Assembly (NCBI RefSeq): GCF_000258425.1
Contig: NC_017461.1
Location: 310,001-374,000, forward strand
Direction of reading: 5' to 3'
Length of the DNA: 64,000 nt
Origin: Fervidicoccus fontis Kam940
Lineage (GTDB): Archaea; Thermoproteota; Thermoprotei_A; Sulfolobales; Fervidicoccaceae
The notes below the pieces were generated by a model that was given only the letters and a program-made list of their open reading frames with translations, searched no databases and was not told the DNA's origin. Both the position numbers and the translations under genes were made by a program. This document shows, piece after piece, positions 17,737 to 26,586 of this stretch (position 1 is the first letter of the stretch; the number at the start of each line of letters is the position of its first letter).

Positions 17737-20496
17737 TTATAAAGATTTTTTATTTTTTATTGCAGCGTGCGCGGCAGCAAGTCTTGCAACCAATATTCTA
17801 AATGGAGATGCACTGACGTAATCTATTCCTCCTATTTTATGGAAGAATTCTATCGATGTAGGATCGCCTCCATGCTCACCGCAGACGCCAATTTCAATGT
17901 TTGGGTTAACACTCCTTCCTTTTTGCACAGCTATTTTAACGAGCTCTCCTACTCCTTTTTCGTCTATTACTTCGAATGGATTGTTCTTGAGTATTTCCAG
18001 CTCAAGATACTTTGGCAAGAATTTATTCTCAACATCGTCTCTGCTGAAGCTGAAAGTTGCCTGCGTTAAGTCATTCGTGCCAAAGCTAAAGAATTCAACA
18101 TTCTTTGCAATTTCGTCTGCAGTTATTGCTCCCCTAACTGTTTCGATCATCGTTCCTATTTTGAAGTTTAATTTTATTTCATATTTTTTCTGAATTTCCT
18201 CAGCAGTAGGCAATATGGCTTTTTCTTTTACAAACTTTATTTCATCTGCTATTGCTACCTGAGGGATCATTATTTGGACAATTGGGTTCTTGCCTTCCTT
18301 TATCAATTCTGCCTGTGCTTCAAGTATGGCCCTAGTTAATCCCCTATAAACTTCTGGGAATGTTATACCTACTCTAACACCTCTATGTCCCATCATTGGA
18401 TTCGCTTCAACAAGAGCTTCTACCTTCTTGTAAAGCTTCTCCAAGTCCTTAATCTTATCTTCGCTCGCACCAGACATTTTAGCTTCATAAATTTGTCTTA
18501 GTAGTTCTTCTGGCTTTGGCAAAAATTCATGTAATGGAGGATCTATTAGTCTTATCGTGACTGGTAACCCATCCATTATGCTCAACATTTCCTTGAAGTC
18601 TTTCTTTATCATTTCGGAAAGTTCTTCCATTGCCGCTGTTCTTTCTTCCGTAGTTTCAGATAGTATGACCTTCCTTAGTTTTTCTAATCTTTCAGGTCTT
18701 CTGAACATTCTTTCGATTCTGAGCAATCCTATACCCTCCGCGCCATATTCTCTCGCGATTCTTGCATCTTCAGGTACATCAGCATTTGCCTTAACCTTCA
18801 ATACTCTTACCTGGTCTGCCCAAGTCAAAAGCTCTTGTAACTCCCCACCAACCTTTGGTTGGACTGTTGGAACTTTTCCTAAGTAAACGTTACCTGTATT
18901 ACCATCTATTGTGATTATGTCTCCTTCTTTTATCACTACTCCATTAACTCTGAATTCTTTCTTTTCATAGTCTATCTGAATTTCTTCTGCACCAACAACT
19001 GCGGTCTTCCCAATTCCTCTTGCTACGACAGCTGCATGACTGGTCATCCCTCCTCTGCTAGTAAGAATGCCTTTAGCGGCGTAAAATCCGTGAACATCAT
19101 CAGGTTTAGTTTCGACCCTAACCAAAATTACTTCTTTTCCTCTCTTAGCCCATTCTACAGCATCGTCAGGATCAAATACTACCTGTCCATATACTGCACC
19201 TGGAGAAGCAGCAAGACCTTTAGCGATAGGCTTTGGAGCACTAGTTTCATCTACTTTAGGATACAGTAATTGCAGGACGTGTTCAGGCTTAACTTTAAGT
19301 ATAGCTTCTTCTTTTGTTAAAATCCCCTCTTTTGCCATATCGACCGCAGTCTTCACTCTCGCAAGAGGAGTCATTTTTGCATCTCTAGTTTGTAGGAAGA
19401 ATAGCTTCCCTTTTTCTACGGTAAATTCCACATCTTGAACATCTTTATTAACTTTTTCAAGCATTTTTAAATTCTTATAAAGATCCTGATAAAGGGAGGG
19501 AAATCTTTCCTTTAGGTCGCTAATATGCATAGGTGTTCTGATTCCAGCTACTACATCTTCTCCTTGAGCATTAGGTAAGAACTCTCCGTATATCTCGTTT
19601 TCTCCAGTAGCGACGTTTCTAGAGAAGACGACACCCGTACCTGAATCCATTCCCATATTACCAAATACCATAGATTGAACTGTTACTGCCGTACAACCTG
19701 CAATTTCTGGTGTTATTTTATTTGCAATTCTATAAAATATAGCTCTCGGGTTCATCCAGGACCTGAATACTGCTTTAATAGCCATTTCTAATTGGTACCA
19801 GTAGTCTTGGATAAATTCGCCTTTCTCCTCACGAATAATCTTCTTATATTCTTCAACTAATTCTTTAAGGGCATTGGTGTCCAAGTCTATATCATTTTTT
19901 GCATTGTATTTTTGCTTAATTTTATTGAGAGTCTCATCAAACTTTTTATCATCTATTCCAAGGACAATTTTTCCATACAGCTGGAGGAATCTTCTATAAG
20001 AATCATAAGCAAATCTTTCGTTATTTGTCTGTTGTGCTAATCCCTTTACAGTTTCATCGTTAAGACCCAGGTTTAAAACGGTATCCATCATACCTGGCAT
20101 TGAAACCGGAGCGCCGCTTCTCACCGAAACAAGTAACGGATTATTTTTATCTCCAAACTTTCTTCCTCTTTTCATTTCGAGCTTCTTCATATGTTCCCTA
20201 ACTTCATCCATTAATCCCGCCGGAAGTGAAAGAGTATCTATAATTCCCCAGAGCTTTTTTATAAGCTCATCCCTAACTTGAGGAGGCACGCCTTTCTCTA
20301 ATTGCTTCACAATTTCATCAATTTCTTGCTTTCTTTGCTGGAAGAAATCTCTACAAGCATCGGTAGTAATGGTAAATCCGGGAGGAACTGGTAATCCAGC
20401 TTGAGTCATCAGTGCTAGTCCTGCTCCTTTGCCTCCAAAGAGCGCCTTATTTTTTGGATCTCCTTCTTCAAAGTCATATACATATTTCTTACTCAT
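17737..20496 (-). CDS. ppdK: Pyruvate, phosphate dikinase
   Basis: Interconverts pyruvate, ATP and phosphate with PEP, AMP and pyrophosphate. The N-terminal ATP-grasp part (FGGKGAGLALM, SVRSGAPVSMPGMMDT) is followed by the swivelling domain with catalytic His487 in GGMTSHAAV and the PEP-binding TIM barrel ending with VCGEHGGDP, which carries the catalytic Cys. The SVRSGAPVSMPGM form is typical of PPDK rather than PEP synthase. About 919 residues is normal. The ATG at 20496 is chosen because AGGTGA lies 8 bases before it; a GTG at 20508 is part of that site. Confidence 0.97.
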   Translation of the reverse strand: MSKKYVYDFEEGDPKNKALFGGKGAGLALMTQAGLPVPPGFTITTDACRDFFQQRKQEIDEIVKQLEKGVPPQVRDELIKKLWGIIDTLSLPAGLMDEVREHMKKLEMKRGRKFGDKNNPLLVSVRSGAPVSMPGMMDTVLNLGLNDETVKGLAQQTNNERFAYDSYRRFLQLYGKIVLGIDDKKFDETLNKIKQKYNAKNDIDLDTNALKELVEEYKKIIREEKGEFIQDYWYQLEMAIKAVFRSWMNPRAIFYRIANKITPEIAGCTAVTVQSMVFGNMGMDSGTGVVFSRNVATGENEIYGEFLPNAQGEDVVAGIRTPMHISDLKERFPSLYQDLYKNLKMLEKVNKDVQDVEFTVEKGKLFFLQTRDAKMTPLARVKTAVDMAKEGILTKEEAILKVKPEHVLQLLYPKVDETSAPKPIAKGLAASPGAVYGQVVFDPDDAVEWAKRGKEVILVRVETKPDDVHGFYAAKGILTSRGGMTSHAAVVARGIGKTAVVGAEEIQIDYEKKEFRVNGVVIKEGDIITIDGNTGNVYLGKVPTVQPKVGGELQELLTWADQVRVLKVKANADVPEDARIAREYGAEGIGLLRIERMFRRPERLEKLRKVILSETTEERTAAMEELSEMIKKDFKEMLSIMDGLPVTIRLIDPPLHEFLPKPEELLRQIYEAKMSGASEDKIKDLEKLYKKVEALVEANPMMGHRGVRVGITFPEVYRGLTRAILEAQAELIKEGKNPIVQIMIPQVAIADEIKFVKEKAILPTAEEIQKKYEIKLNFKIGTMIETVRGAITADEIAKNVEFFSFGTNDLTQATFSFSRDDVENKFLPKYLELEILKNNPFEVIDEKGVGELVKIAVQKGRSVNPNIEIGVCGEHGGDPTSIEFFHKIGGIDYVSASPFRILVARLAAAHAAIKNKKSL

Positions 20497-20549
20497 TTTA
20501 TTAATCACCTAACTATTCTGATTTATTTCTTTTGTAATTATAAATAACT

Positions 20550-20876
20550 TTATTTATAAAAATTATTCTCGTTTTTTGTTATGAAATTATTATTAAGTGT
20601 ATATATAAAATTCTCATCATTTAAATTTTTAGAAGTATAACAGATATTTTTAAATGGACAGCCATCGCAAAAGCTCTTAGATCTTTTTTGAGGAATTAAT
20701 ACGTTTTTTATAATCAATAAGTCTAGAATTTTTCTAATTTTAGATTTATCTAAACTTGTTTCTTTTTCTAAGATTTGTTCATCTATTTGTCCATATTTTT
20801 GTAATATTTTAAGAACAAGAATCTCCTCATCATTCAAAGTTACAGTTTTTTTGATTTTTTCTAGATCAATATTCAC
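20550..20876 (-). CDS. Winged-helix protein with a CxxCPFxxxC cluster motif
   Basis: 108 residues. The N-terminal half is a winged helix-turn-helix (LNDEEILVLKILQKYGQIDE, then a recognition-like helix). It is followed by SFCDGCPFKNICYT, three Cys in a C-x2-C-x5-C pattern that could hold an Fe-S cluster or zinc. This suggests a small redox- or metal-sensing regulator, but the function is unknown. It overlaps the end of taw1 by 11 bases and lies just upstream of ppdK on the same strand, so it could belong to either unit. Confidence 0.6.
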   Translation of the reverse strand: MNIDLEKIKKTVTLNDEEILVLKILQKYGQIDEQILEKETSLDKSKIRKILDLLIIKNVLIPQKRSKSFCDGCPFKNICYTSKNLNDENFIYTLNNNFITKNENNFYK

Positions 20877-21879
20877 TATTCCATCCTTCAGGGCAACCTT
20901 TTCCGAATCTTATCGGCTTATCAAGTTTGGAGAGTAACACTATCCTGCTAGGTTTGCTTTCGCTTCTTATAGGATATCCAGTCGCTTTAGAGAGCTCCTC
21001 CGCAAATTTTCTTACTTCGTCATGTGTTGGCATATTGTCTCTGCTCAGTCTGAGCATGCTGGCACCTACATACATGTATCCTTTAGGCTCTATATAGGTA
21101 GGTTGCATTATTTCTACAATTTTAGCGAATCCATTAATAGCTTTTTCATCCATGTTTATTCCCTTCATCAAAGTTATTCGAAGCACCGTCGGTCTTCCAT
21201 ATTCAGGTAAACCTTTTAGAGTTTCCATGGTTAATTCCCATGCGTTAGGAACTAAGGGCTGGTTCAGCCATTCGTACATTTCTTTATTGTATGCTTCCAT
21301 ACTTATATATAATTGAGATGGCTTTTCTTTTAGGTTAAGTATAACATCCGGTCTTACGCCTCTTGTCACTAAGAAAGTAGTCATACCTCTTCTATGAAAT
21401 TCCATTATAAGATCTTCAAGTTTATTGTATAAAGTAGGCTCTCCTGTTAGACTTATTGCAACATGTTTTGGATCCATCGCTTCTTCAAACATTTTTTTAT
21501 CAACGTTTTTATGATCTTTGTAACCACTGAGCATCTTTCTCTGTTCTTCTATTAATCTATCGACAACTCTTTTGACATCATCATTATAATCAGGCATTTT
21601 CACCTCATTCCATTTTAATCCAGTATCAGAAGGCCTAAGCCTCCAGCAGTGAACGCATGCATTCCAGCACCAAAATGCAGCTGGGGACATTTGAATGCAT
21701 CTATGGCTTTCAATTCCATAGAATTTGCATTTATAGCAAAATCTTCTCTGGGTAAGCGCATTTCTCGTCCAGCTACAAGTTTTCAAAGTAGTATGTGAAT
21801 CAACAAAATGATACCCTTGCTTCTTCATTACTTCTGAAAGTACATCATAGACGTTTTCTTTCTTTTCGATAACGTTCAT
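20866..21879 (-). CDS. taw1: tRNA 4-demethylwyosine synthase (radical SAM)
   Basis: Makes the tricyclic wyosine core from N1-methylguanosine-37 of tRNA-Phe, with pyruvate as carbon donor. Both clusters are visible: the radical SAM motif C71-x3-C75-x2-C78 (CWNACVHC) and three further Cys (C35, C48, C61) for the second [4Fe-4S]. The SLTGEPTLY segment is conserved in Taw1/Tyw1. The ATG at 21879 has GGTGG in front; an in-frame GTG at 21888 is part of that site. It overlaps the upstream DedA gene by about 35 bases. Confidence 0.95.
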   Translation of the reverse strand: MNVIEKKENVYDVLSEVMKKQGYHFVDSHTTLKTCSWTRNALTQRRFCYKCKFYGIESHRCIQMSPAAFWCWNACVHCWRLRPSDTGLKWNEVKMPDYNDDVKRVVDRLIEEQRKMLSGYKDHKNVDKKMFEEAMDPKHVAISLTGEPTLYNKLEDLIMEFHRRGMTTFLVTRGVRPDVILNLKEKPSQLYISMEAYNKEMYEWLNQPLVPNAWELTMETLKGLPEYGRPTVLRITLMKGINMDEKAINGFAKIVEIMQPTYIEPKGYMYVGASMLRLSRDNMPTHDEVRKFAEELSKATGYPIRSESKPSRIVLLSKLDKPIRFGKGCPEGWNSEY

Positions 21880-22582
21880 TTTTTCCACCTTTCTTTCCAG
21901 TTGACTTATAATAATAGTAAAGAAAAATTAATAAAAGTAACACAATTATCATAGCATAATCTAAAATTTTTGAGTATCCAAGGATTATTTCCCAGTTATC
22001 TTTCAATATAATTCCTATATAAATTAACATTAAATTCCATGGGATCGATCCTATAAGCGTATAAATCGAGAATTTTTTAAAATTCATCTTTGCTAAACCT
22101 GCAGGAAGAGATATCACAGTTCTGATAGCTGGTAACATTCTTCCGATGAGTATAATTTTTGATCCATGATTCATAAAAAGTCTATTTGCTCTATCTAAAT
22201 CGCTATCATCTATAAGAAAATATTTTCCATAGTATTTCAGAAACTCTAAACCAATTTTTTCTCCAACGAGATATAATATAATAGAGCCGAGCAGGTTTCC
22301 CATAGTACCTGATATTAAAACAAAATATACATTTAATACATTGCTCCCTACTAAGAAACCGGAAAATGTCATAACTACTTCACTCGGAATAGGAATCAAA
22401 GCGCTCTCCAAAGTCATCAAAAAGAAAATTCCAAGATATCCTATTTTTGAGATAATTGTTACAGAATAGTTGGTAACTAACTGTAAAATAGAATTAGAAC
22501 TTAAAGAATGGTAAAAATAGACGGAAGTTAAAATAATCAGAAATGATAAAGCAAATATGATAAAAAAACTTTGCTTTTTCAT
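21845..22582 (-). CDS. DedA-family membrane protein
   Basis: 245-residue membrane protein of the DedA / SNARE-associated Golgi (VTT) family. Marks are the E-x3-PIPSEVVM reentrant segment (ESALIPIPSEVV), the GSIILYLVGEKIG helix and the conserved R-x3-PAIRTVISLPAGLA motif. Family members are linked to lipid flipping and to membrane potential upkeep. The C-terminus is a Lys/Arg-rich tail. The gene reaches into the start of taw1, and the ATG follows GAGGTG, so it is probably in one operon with the RHH gene upstream. Confidence 0.88.
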   Translation of the reverse strand: MKKQSFFIIFALSFLIILTSVYFYHSLSSNSILQLVTNYSVTIISKIGYLGIFFLMTLESALIPIPSEVVMTFSGFLVGSNVLNVYFVLISGTMGNLLGSIILYLVGEKIGLEFLKYYGKYFLIDDSDLDRANRLFMNHGSKIILIGRMLPAIRTVISLPAGLAKMNFKKFSIYTLIGSIPWNLMLIYIGIILKDNWEIILGYSKILDYAMIIVLLLLIFLYYYYKSTGKKGGKNERYRKERKRL

Positions 22583-22597
22583 CTGAGCACCTCAAAA

Positions 22598-23116
22598 TCA
22601 CTTTGATGTTATTTTTTTCACAAATTGTGATTTCTGCGCTATTGTCATTGAAGATATTGTTTTTGGAATAATCACTTCATCAGATACTTTTATAGCTCTT
22701 ACCTTATTCTTTATGAGCTCTTCTGTTACGTTATCCGCGAAAACGATCCTTTTTACATTGACAAATATTAGTGGTTTTTCCGAAGATTCTAAATCGTTTT
22801 TTGATACGGTTATTTCACCTATGTTAGAAATTATAATGTAATCCTGTGTAGTAATACTTGACTTTAATTCGCTTAATGGAGTCTTTATTGCTTCAGAAGC
22901 TGCTTTGATAGTTGTATCGACTATTTTTGAAGTTTTTTCTATACCTATATCTATACTTGCTAGTAAATTTCCTATAGCCTCATTGACGAGAGAGCCAACC
23001 GTTGTATTAAGTTGTTTTGCCTTATTAGATATTTTTTCATAGAGATCTTTATCAATACCTCTAATTGTTATCGTTATTTTTTTCTCTTCATTTTCATTAG
23101 ATTTATTTTCTGTCAT
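22598..23116 (-). CDS. Ribbon-helix-helix protein with extra C-terminal domain
   Basis: About 172 residues. Residues 10-60 look like an RHH DNA-binding domain (KITITIRGIDKDLYEKI, then a second helix starting near TTVGSLVNEAIGNLL). The remaining 100 residues have a beta-rich pattern that I do not recognise. The ATG at 23116 is preceded by GGTGAC; a longer frame from 23128 is less likely. It sits 15 bases upstream of the DedA gene on the same strand and may regulate it or itself. Function unknown. Confidence 0.55.
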   Translation of the reverse strand: MTENKSNENEEKKITITIRGIDKDLYEKISNKAKQLNTTVGSLVNEAIGNLLASIDIGIEKTSKIVDTTIKAASEAIKTPLSELKSSITTQDYIIISNIGEITVSKNDLESSEKPLIFVNVKRIVFADNVTEELIKNKVRAIKVSDEVIIPKTISSMTIAQKSQFVKKITSK

Positions 23117-23246
23117 ACATGTCACCATTGTATTACTATTAGATTAAATAGTTTATTAATTTTGCTTTTAGTTTAATTTGGATAAGATACTCTAATAGGG
23201 GTTCAGGTCTCATATAAGTTCATAGATTAATCTCATCCCCTCATTT

Positions 23247-23483
23247 TTAATTTCCTGCATCCCTTCTTGGTTCTGCACATGGCTTAGTGACTTTAACAAC
23301 ACCCCGGGACTGCACATCTTGAGTATTTGGAGAACATGTTTATGCATGCAACAATATCCTAAAGCATCTGAGGGTTCTATAGATTTTATCGCGAAGCATC
23401 CAAAGAAATTCTACAATCTTCTTATCGCTGCTCTCTGGAAGAGCTCTTTTCCCTTCACAGAGCAGCTCAACTCTAGAATTCAA
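23247..23483 (-). pseudogene. Decayed tnpB (IS200/IS605-type) remnant
   Basis: Within the 570-base gap before the MATE gene. On the minus strand a short frame reads VELLCEGKRALPESSDKKIV then EFLWMLRDKI, like the start of crenarchaeal TnpB proteins. After a stop at 23340 the same frame continues as VVKVTKPCAEPRRDAGN, like a TnpB C-terminus, and then meets a stop at 23247. The middle of the gene is gone. The bases after it (AATGAGGGGATGAG) are shared with the right end near 44.0 kb. The rest of the gap holds no gene I can support. Confidence 0.45.
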
Positions 23484-23684
23484 ATGCGGAGAGATTTATA
23501 AATAGCGAAGAAATAACATTAACATCAAAATATAAACTTTTATGAAACTCAAAACAGTTTGTCGAGGCAATTTTTTCAAGTAAAGATTTTCAAACCGAAT
23601 TTCATCGTATAATTATAAATAAAAAAATATAAAAATAACATTAAAAAAATACTTGTTTATGTCTAATTTGAAAAAGGTATTACT

Positions 23685-25037
23685 ATGAAAACCATAGACA
23701 AAGAAGAAATTTTTTCGGAAAATATTGGAAGTACTTTAATAAAACTTTCAATTCCGCTAATAGTATCGGATTTAGTACAAGTTATATATAACTTTGTTGA
23801 CACTTTTTGGCTAAGTAGATTAGGTACTGAAGCTCTTAGCGCTCCAGTAGTTTCATGGCCTCCAGTATACTTTTTAATTTCCTTCGGTGCAGGATTGTTA
23901 TCAAGTGGCATCGCAACAATTTCTCAAGATTATGGAAAAGGAGATTATAAAAGCGCAAGAGAATATTCTGGGGTTCTCTTTCTCTTTACATTAGTTTTTT
24001 CACTAATTGTATCAGTTATTCCTGCTATCTTTTCTTATTATATTCTAAAAATTATGAACATTCCGGAAGACTTGATTCCATTTGCTAACATTTATTTGAG
24101 AACAATTCTTCTTGCAACGCCATTTGCATATATAGGCATTACATTTACTACGATAACATCTGCTTTAGGAGATGTAGGACTAACAATGAAAATCAATTTG
24201 CTTTCTGTTGTTATAAATGTTATTTTAGACCCATTCATGATATTTGGAATTTATCCTTTTCCAAAAATGGGTGTGTTTGGATCAGCATTAGCAACTCTTG
24301 TTTCTGAAGTTGTCGTTGCGATTTATTCTATATTCATGCTTTTCTATAAATATAAAAAACTGAATATTGGAGTAAAGGATTTGAAGTTCGATATGAAATG
24401 GTTAAAAGAAATCTTCAGAATTGGGGTGCCGCTAGGCATCCATAGATCTTCTAATTCTTTAGCCCAAACTTTTTCAATATCTTTACTTTCTTTTTATGGA
24501 GCGGATGTAATAGCTGCGTATGGTATTACCACACGAATTATAGATTTTGTTCAATCAATAACAACTGGTTATGCTAGGGCGACTGCCATTATGGTTGGCG
24601 CTAACCTTGGGAGAAAGTTCATAGACAGGAGCAAAGAAGTAGTGAAAAAATCTCTTCTCGATCTCTCTTTGATTTTGGTTTTCATAGGAGTTATTTTAGT
24701 TTTATTTAGAGATCAGCTCATAGGTATTTTTACCCAGGATCCATCTGTGTTTAAATATGCTGTTGATTACTTATTTATTTCTTCGATAACGTTACCATTT
24801 TATGGATGGTTCTTTATTAGTTACGGTGTAGCAAATGGATCTGGAAATACTTATTTCTTTGGATTATTATCTGTATTGAGAATGTGGGTTTTTAGAATTC
24901 TTCCCATGTTTATATGTATTTATATATTAACCTTTAATGTAATTTATATATGGCTTGTAATAGCAGTAAGCAATATAATAAGCGGTATTACGGGACTAAT
25001 GTGGGTTAACAAAAAAACATGGATTGTTATAAAATAA
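23685..25037 (+). CDS. MATE-family efflux transporter
   Basis: 450-residue multidrug and toxin extrusion type protein with about twelve membrane segments in two similar halves. The N-terminal half has LIVSDLVQVIYNFVDTFWLS followed by GTEALSAP, typical of the family; a repeat-like region (AAYGITTRI) marks the second half. It probably exchanges Na+ or H+ for a small organic compound, but the substrate is not predictable. The ATG has no clear ribosome site. It is flanked by the tnpB remnant on one side and a tiny convergent gene on the other. Confidence 0.85.
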   Translation: MKTIDKEEIFSENIGSTLIKLSIPLIVSDLVQVIYNFVDTFWLSRLGTEALSAPVVSWPPVYFLISFGAGLLSSGIATISQDYGKGDYKSAREYSGVLFLFTLVFSLIVSVIPAIFSYYILKIMNIPEDLIPFANIYLRTILLATPFAYIGITFTTITSALGDVGLTMKINLLSVVINVILDPFMIFGIYPFPKMGVFGSALATLVSEVVVAIYSIFMLFYKYKKLNIGVKDLKFDMKWLKEIFRIGVPLGIHRSSNSLAQTFSISLLSFYGADVIAAYGITTRIIDFVQSITTGYARATAIMVGANLGRKFIDRSKEVVKKSLLDLSLILVFIGVILVLFRDQLIGIFTQDPSVFKYAVDYLFISSITLPFYGWFFISYGVANGSGNTYFFGLLSVLRMWVFRILPMFICIYILTFNVIYIWLVIAVSNIISGITGLMWVNKKTWIVIK

Positions 25038-25042
25038 AAAAA

Positions 25043-25219
25043 TCATTTCTTCTTTTGGAGCTTTTCTATTTCTTTTTTGCTTAAAAGTCTATATACAGTA
25101 ATTCCAGTTTCTGGACTTTTTCCTTTGATTGCAAGCCTCCCGTTCTTAAGCGTAACAACTTCGACATTAGTAAGTTTTACTTTTTTCTTAGCTTTAACAT
25201 CAAATGCTTCATATTCCAT
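25043..25219 (-). CDS. Small basic protein related to DUF5679 zinc ribbons but without cysteines (58 aa)
   Basis: A short frame starting at ATG 25219 behind AAGTGAT and ending 6 bases from the convergent MATE gene. The core reads VEVVTLKNGRLAIKGKSPET then GITVYRLLSKKE. I see the DUF5679 layout (a Cys pair, then TLKNGRPAL, then CPxCG, then YRIL), with the Cys pairs replaced: the N-terminal pair by AFDVKA and the CPxCG by SPETG. Lys content is very high. It may be a nucleic-acid-binding or structural protein. Homology is by eye and the function unknown. Confidence 0.6.
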   Translation of the reverse strand: MEYEAFDVKAKKKVKLTNVEVVTLKNGRLAIKGKSPETGITVYRLLSKKEIEKLQKKK

Positions 25220-25595
25220 TTCATATCACTTCTTTTTAATATTTTTATATTTTTATTTTTTTAAACTTTTCTCTCTTTTTTTGTAATATAAAAAAATGAT
25301 AGGCCAATATTTCTCACCTTTTTAATATAAATGACAAAAAGCTTTGTATTTATTTTTAGCTTACTATTCTTTAATCGTGGAAAATATAGGATGGAGGTCC
25401 AGCTTTGATTATTAAAGGAGATCTTTTTTGATTAGTGAAAGATCATCCCAAATCTCAAGCTGATGAATCTTTATACTTTCAAGGTTAATTATCTAGTTAT
25501 AAAAAAGATGCAGGTCTTAAACTGTGAGACAATATATAATAAGTTAGATATTATTTCCAATAGATTATCAAAACCCTTTGCTAAGTGAAAAATTA
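25220..25595. other. Intergenic, no gene recognised
   Basis: About 375 AT-rich bases. A stretch at roughly 25380-25490 (around GGATGGAGGTCCAGC and GATCATCCCAAATCTC) is less AT-rich than its surroundings and contains GAGATC/GATC repeats, but I cannot fit it to a known RNA family. No ORF is supported. Confidence 0.4.
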
Positions 25596-25994
25596 TCAAT
25601 ATAACTTAAGTTCTTTGCTTTCTAATATCTTACCTATAAAATCCCTGATAATTTTTGCACATTTGTCCATATCTTTTCTGAGCTTACTTTCAATTATCTC
25701 CTTTGATGAATAGTAGGTGTATTTAGGTCTCCCGACCCCATAATTTTCAATCTCTCTATTTCTTACGACAAAGCCCAAATTAAGTAAATTTGTTAGACTT
25801 CTACTTATGGTAGCCTTACTTAGCTTAAGATCATTACTTAGCTCTTCAATAGTCGTTTTTTTATCAATAATTTTAAATAAAATCATAAGGTCAGTTTCAG
25901 AAAAATCATAGCAAAATTTTACAAGCTCATACAGCGTTAATTCTTTTCCGCTCGGAAGTTTTATTTCCTCTTCCTTTAATTCATCACTCGTCAT
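25596..25994 (-). CDS. Winged-helix transcriptional regulator (TrmB/MarR-like)
   Basis: 132 residues. The helix-turn-helix lies at about 48-80 (TIEELSNDLKLSKATISRSL), followed by the wing GVGRPKYTYYSS and a C-terminal helix that would serve for dimer formation. The layout resembles small archaeal TrmB/Lrs14-like regulators. The ATG at 25994 is close behind AAGGTGA; a GTG at 26000 is the alternative. It stands alone with long AT-rich flanks, so its target is unknown; self-regulation is likely for such genes. Confidence 0.75.
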   Translation of the reverse strand: MTSDELKEEEIKLPSGKELTLYELVKFCYDFSETDLMILFKIIDKKTTIEELSNDLKLSKATISRSLTNLLNLGFVVRNREIENYGVGRPKYTYYSSKEIIESKLRKDMDKCAKIIRDFIGKILESKELKLY

Positions 25995-26000
25995 AATCAC

Positions 26001-26392
26001 CTTGAAATAAAATATCTAGTATATTTTTTATTATTTTTATTATTTTTATTTTTTGTTGCATTTATTATTATTATTTCTATCTATTATTTATAACTTATTC
26101 TATGGAGGAGTTTTAGATTACAAAAATGTTTTTAGAGCTTCAATATCGATATAATTTTAATTTGAAGTTCTTTTTTATTCTTTATTAATATGTTTTTATA
26201 ATGAAAAATTATATAAAAATAGATGAATTTTTTGTTAGGGTAAAAAGCTTATAAGAAAGTTTTGCAAATCTTTTTTTGTCTTAATGGTAGGTATTTAAAT
26301 CTTGAAGGGCATAATGATGGTTAGTCTGTGAACAAAAAAGTTTGCCATTCTAAAAGTCCAAAAAATGTCAATTCAAAATAAAGATTTTAGAA
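26001..26392. other. Intergenic, very AT-rich, no gene recognised
   Basis: About 390 bases between the regulator and tRNA-Ala. The first part has long runs of TTTATTATT-type repeats. AAAAAGCTTATAAGAAAG near 26250 looks like a plus-strand promoter, but no coding region or RNA is recognised downstream of it. Confidence 0.4.
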
Positions 26393-26466
26393 TGGACCGG
26401 CCGGGATTTGAACCCGGGGCCTCTCGGATGCCAACCGAGCGCTCTTCCAGGCTGAGCTACCGGCCC
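26393..26466 (-). tRNA. tRNA-Ala(GGC)
   Basis: Complete cloverleaf on the minus strand. Acceptor arm GGGCCGG/CCGGTCC contains the G3-U70 pair that defines alanine tRNAs, and the discriminator is A. The anticodon stem is CTCGG/CCGAG with the loop TTGGCAT, giving anticodon GGC. T-arm is CCGGG TTCAAAT CCCGG. There is no intron and CCA is not encoded. Confidence 0.97.
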
Positions 26467-26586
26467 GTCATGAAAAATATATAAAGTTTAGAAGCATTAA
26501 AAAATTTTCCTTTATATTTAACATGAAAAAAATCAAACATTAAAAAATATTAGATTTGACTTTTATTTTATATAATAGGTGAAATT

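Noticed and set aside
23319-23501. Plus-strand 60-codon frame in the gap before the MATE gene
   Set aside because: It is the complement of the TnpB-like minus-strand fragment and has no ribosome site or recognisable domain.
26478-26487. TATATAT stretch as the TATA box of tRNA-Ala
   Set aside because: Its centre is only about 16 bases before the mature 5' end, too near for a TATA box; the true promoter is probably a little further upstream.
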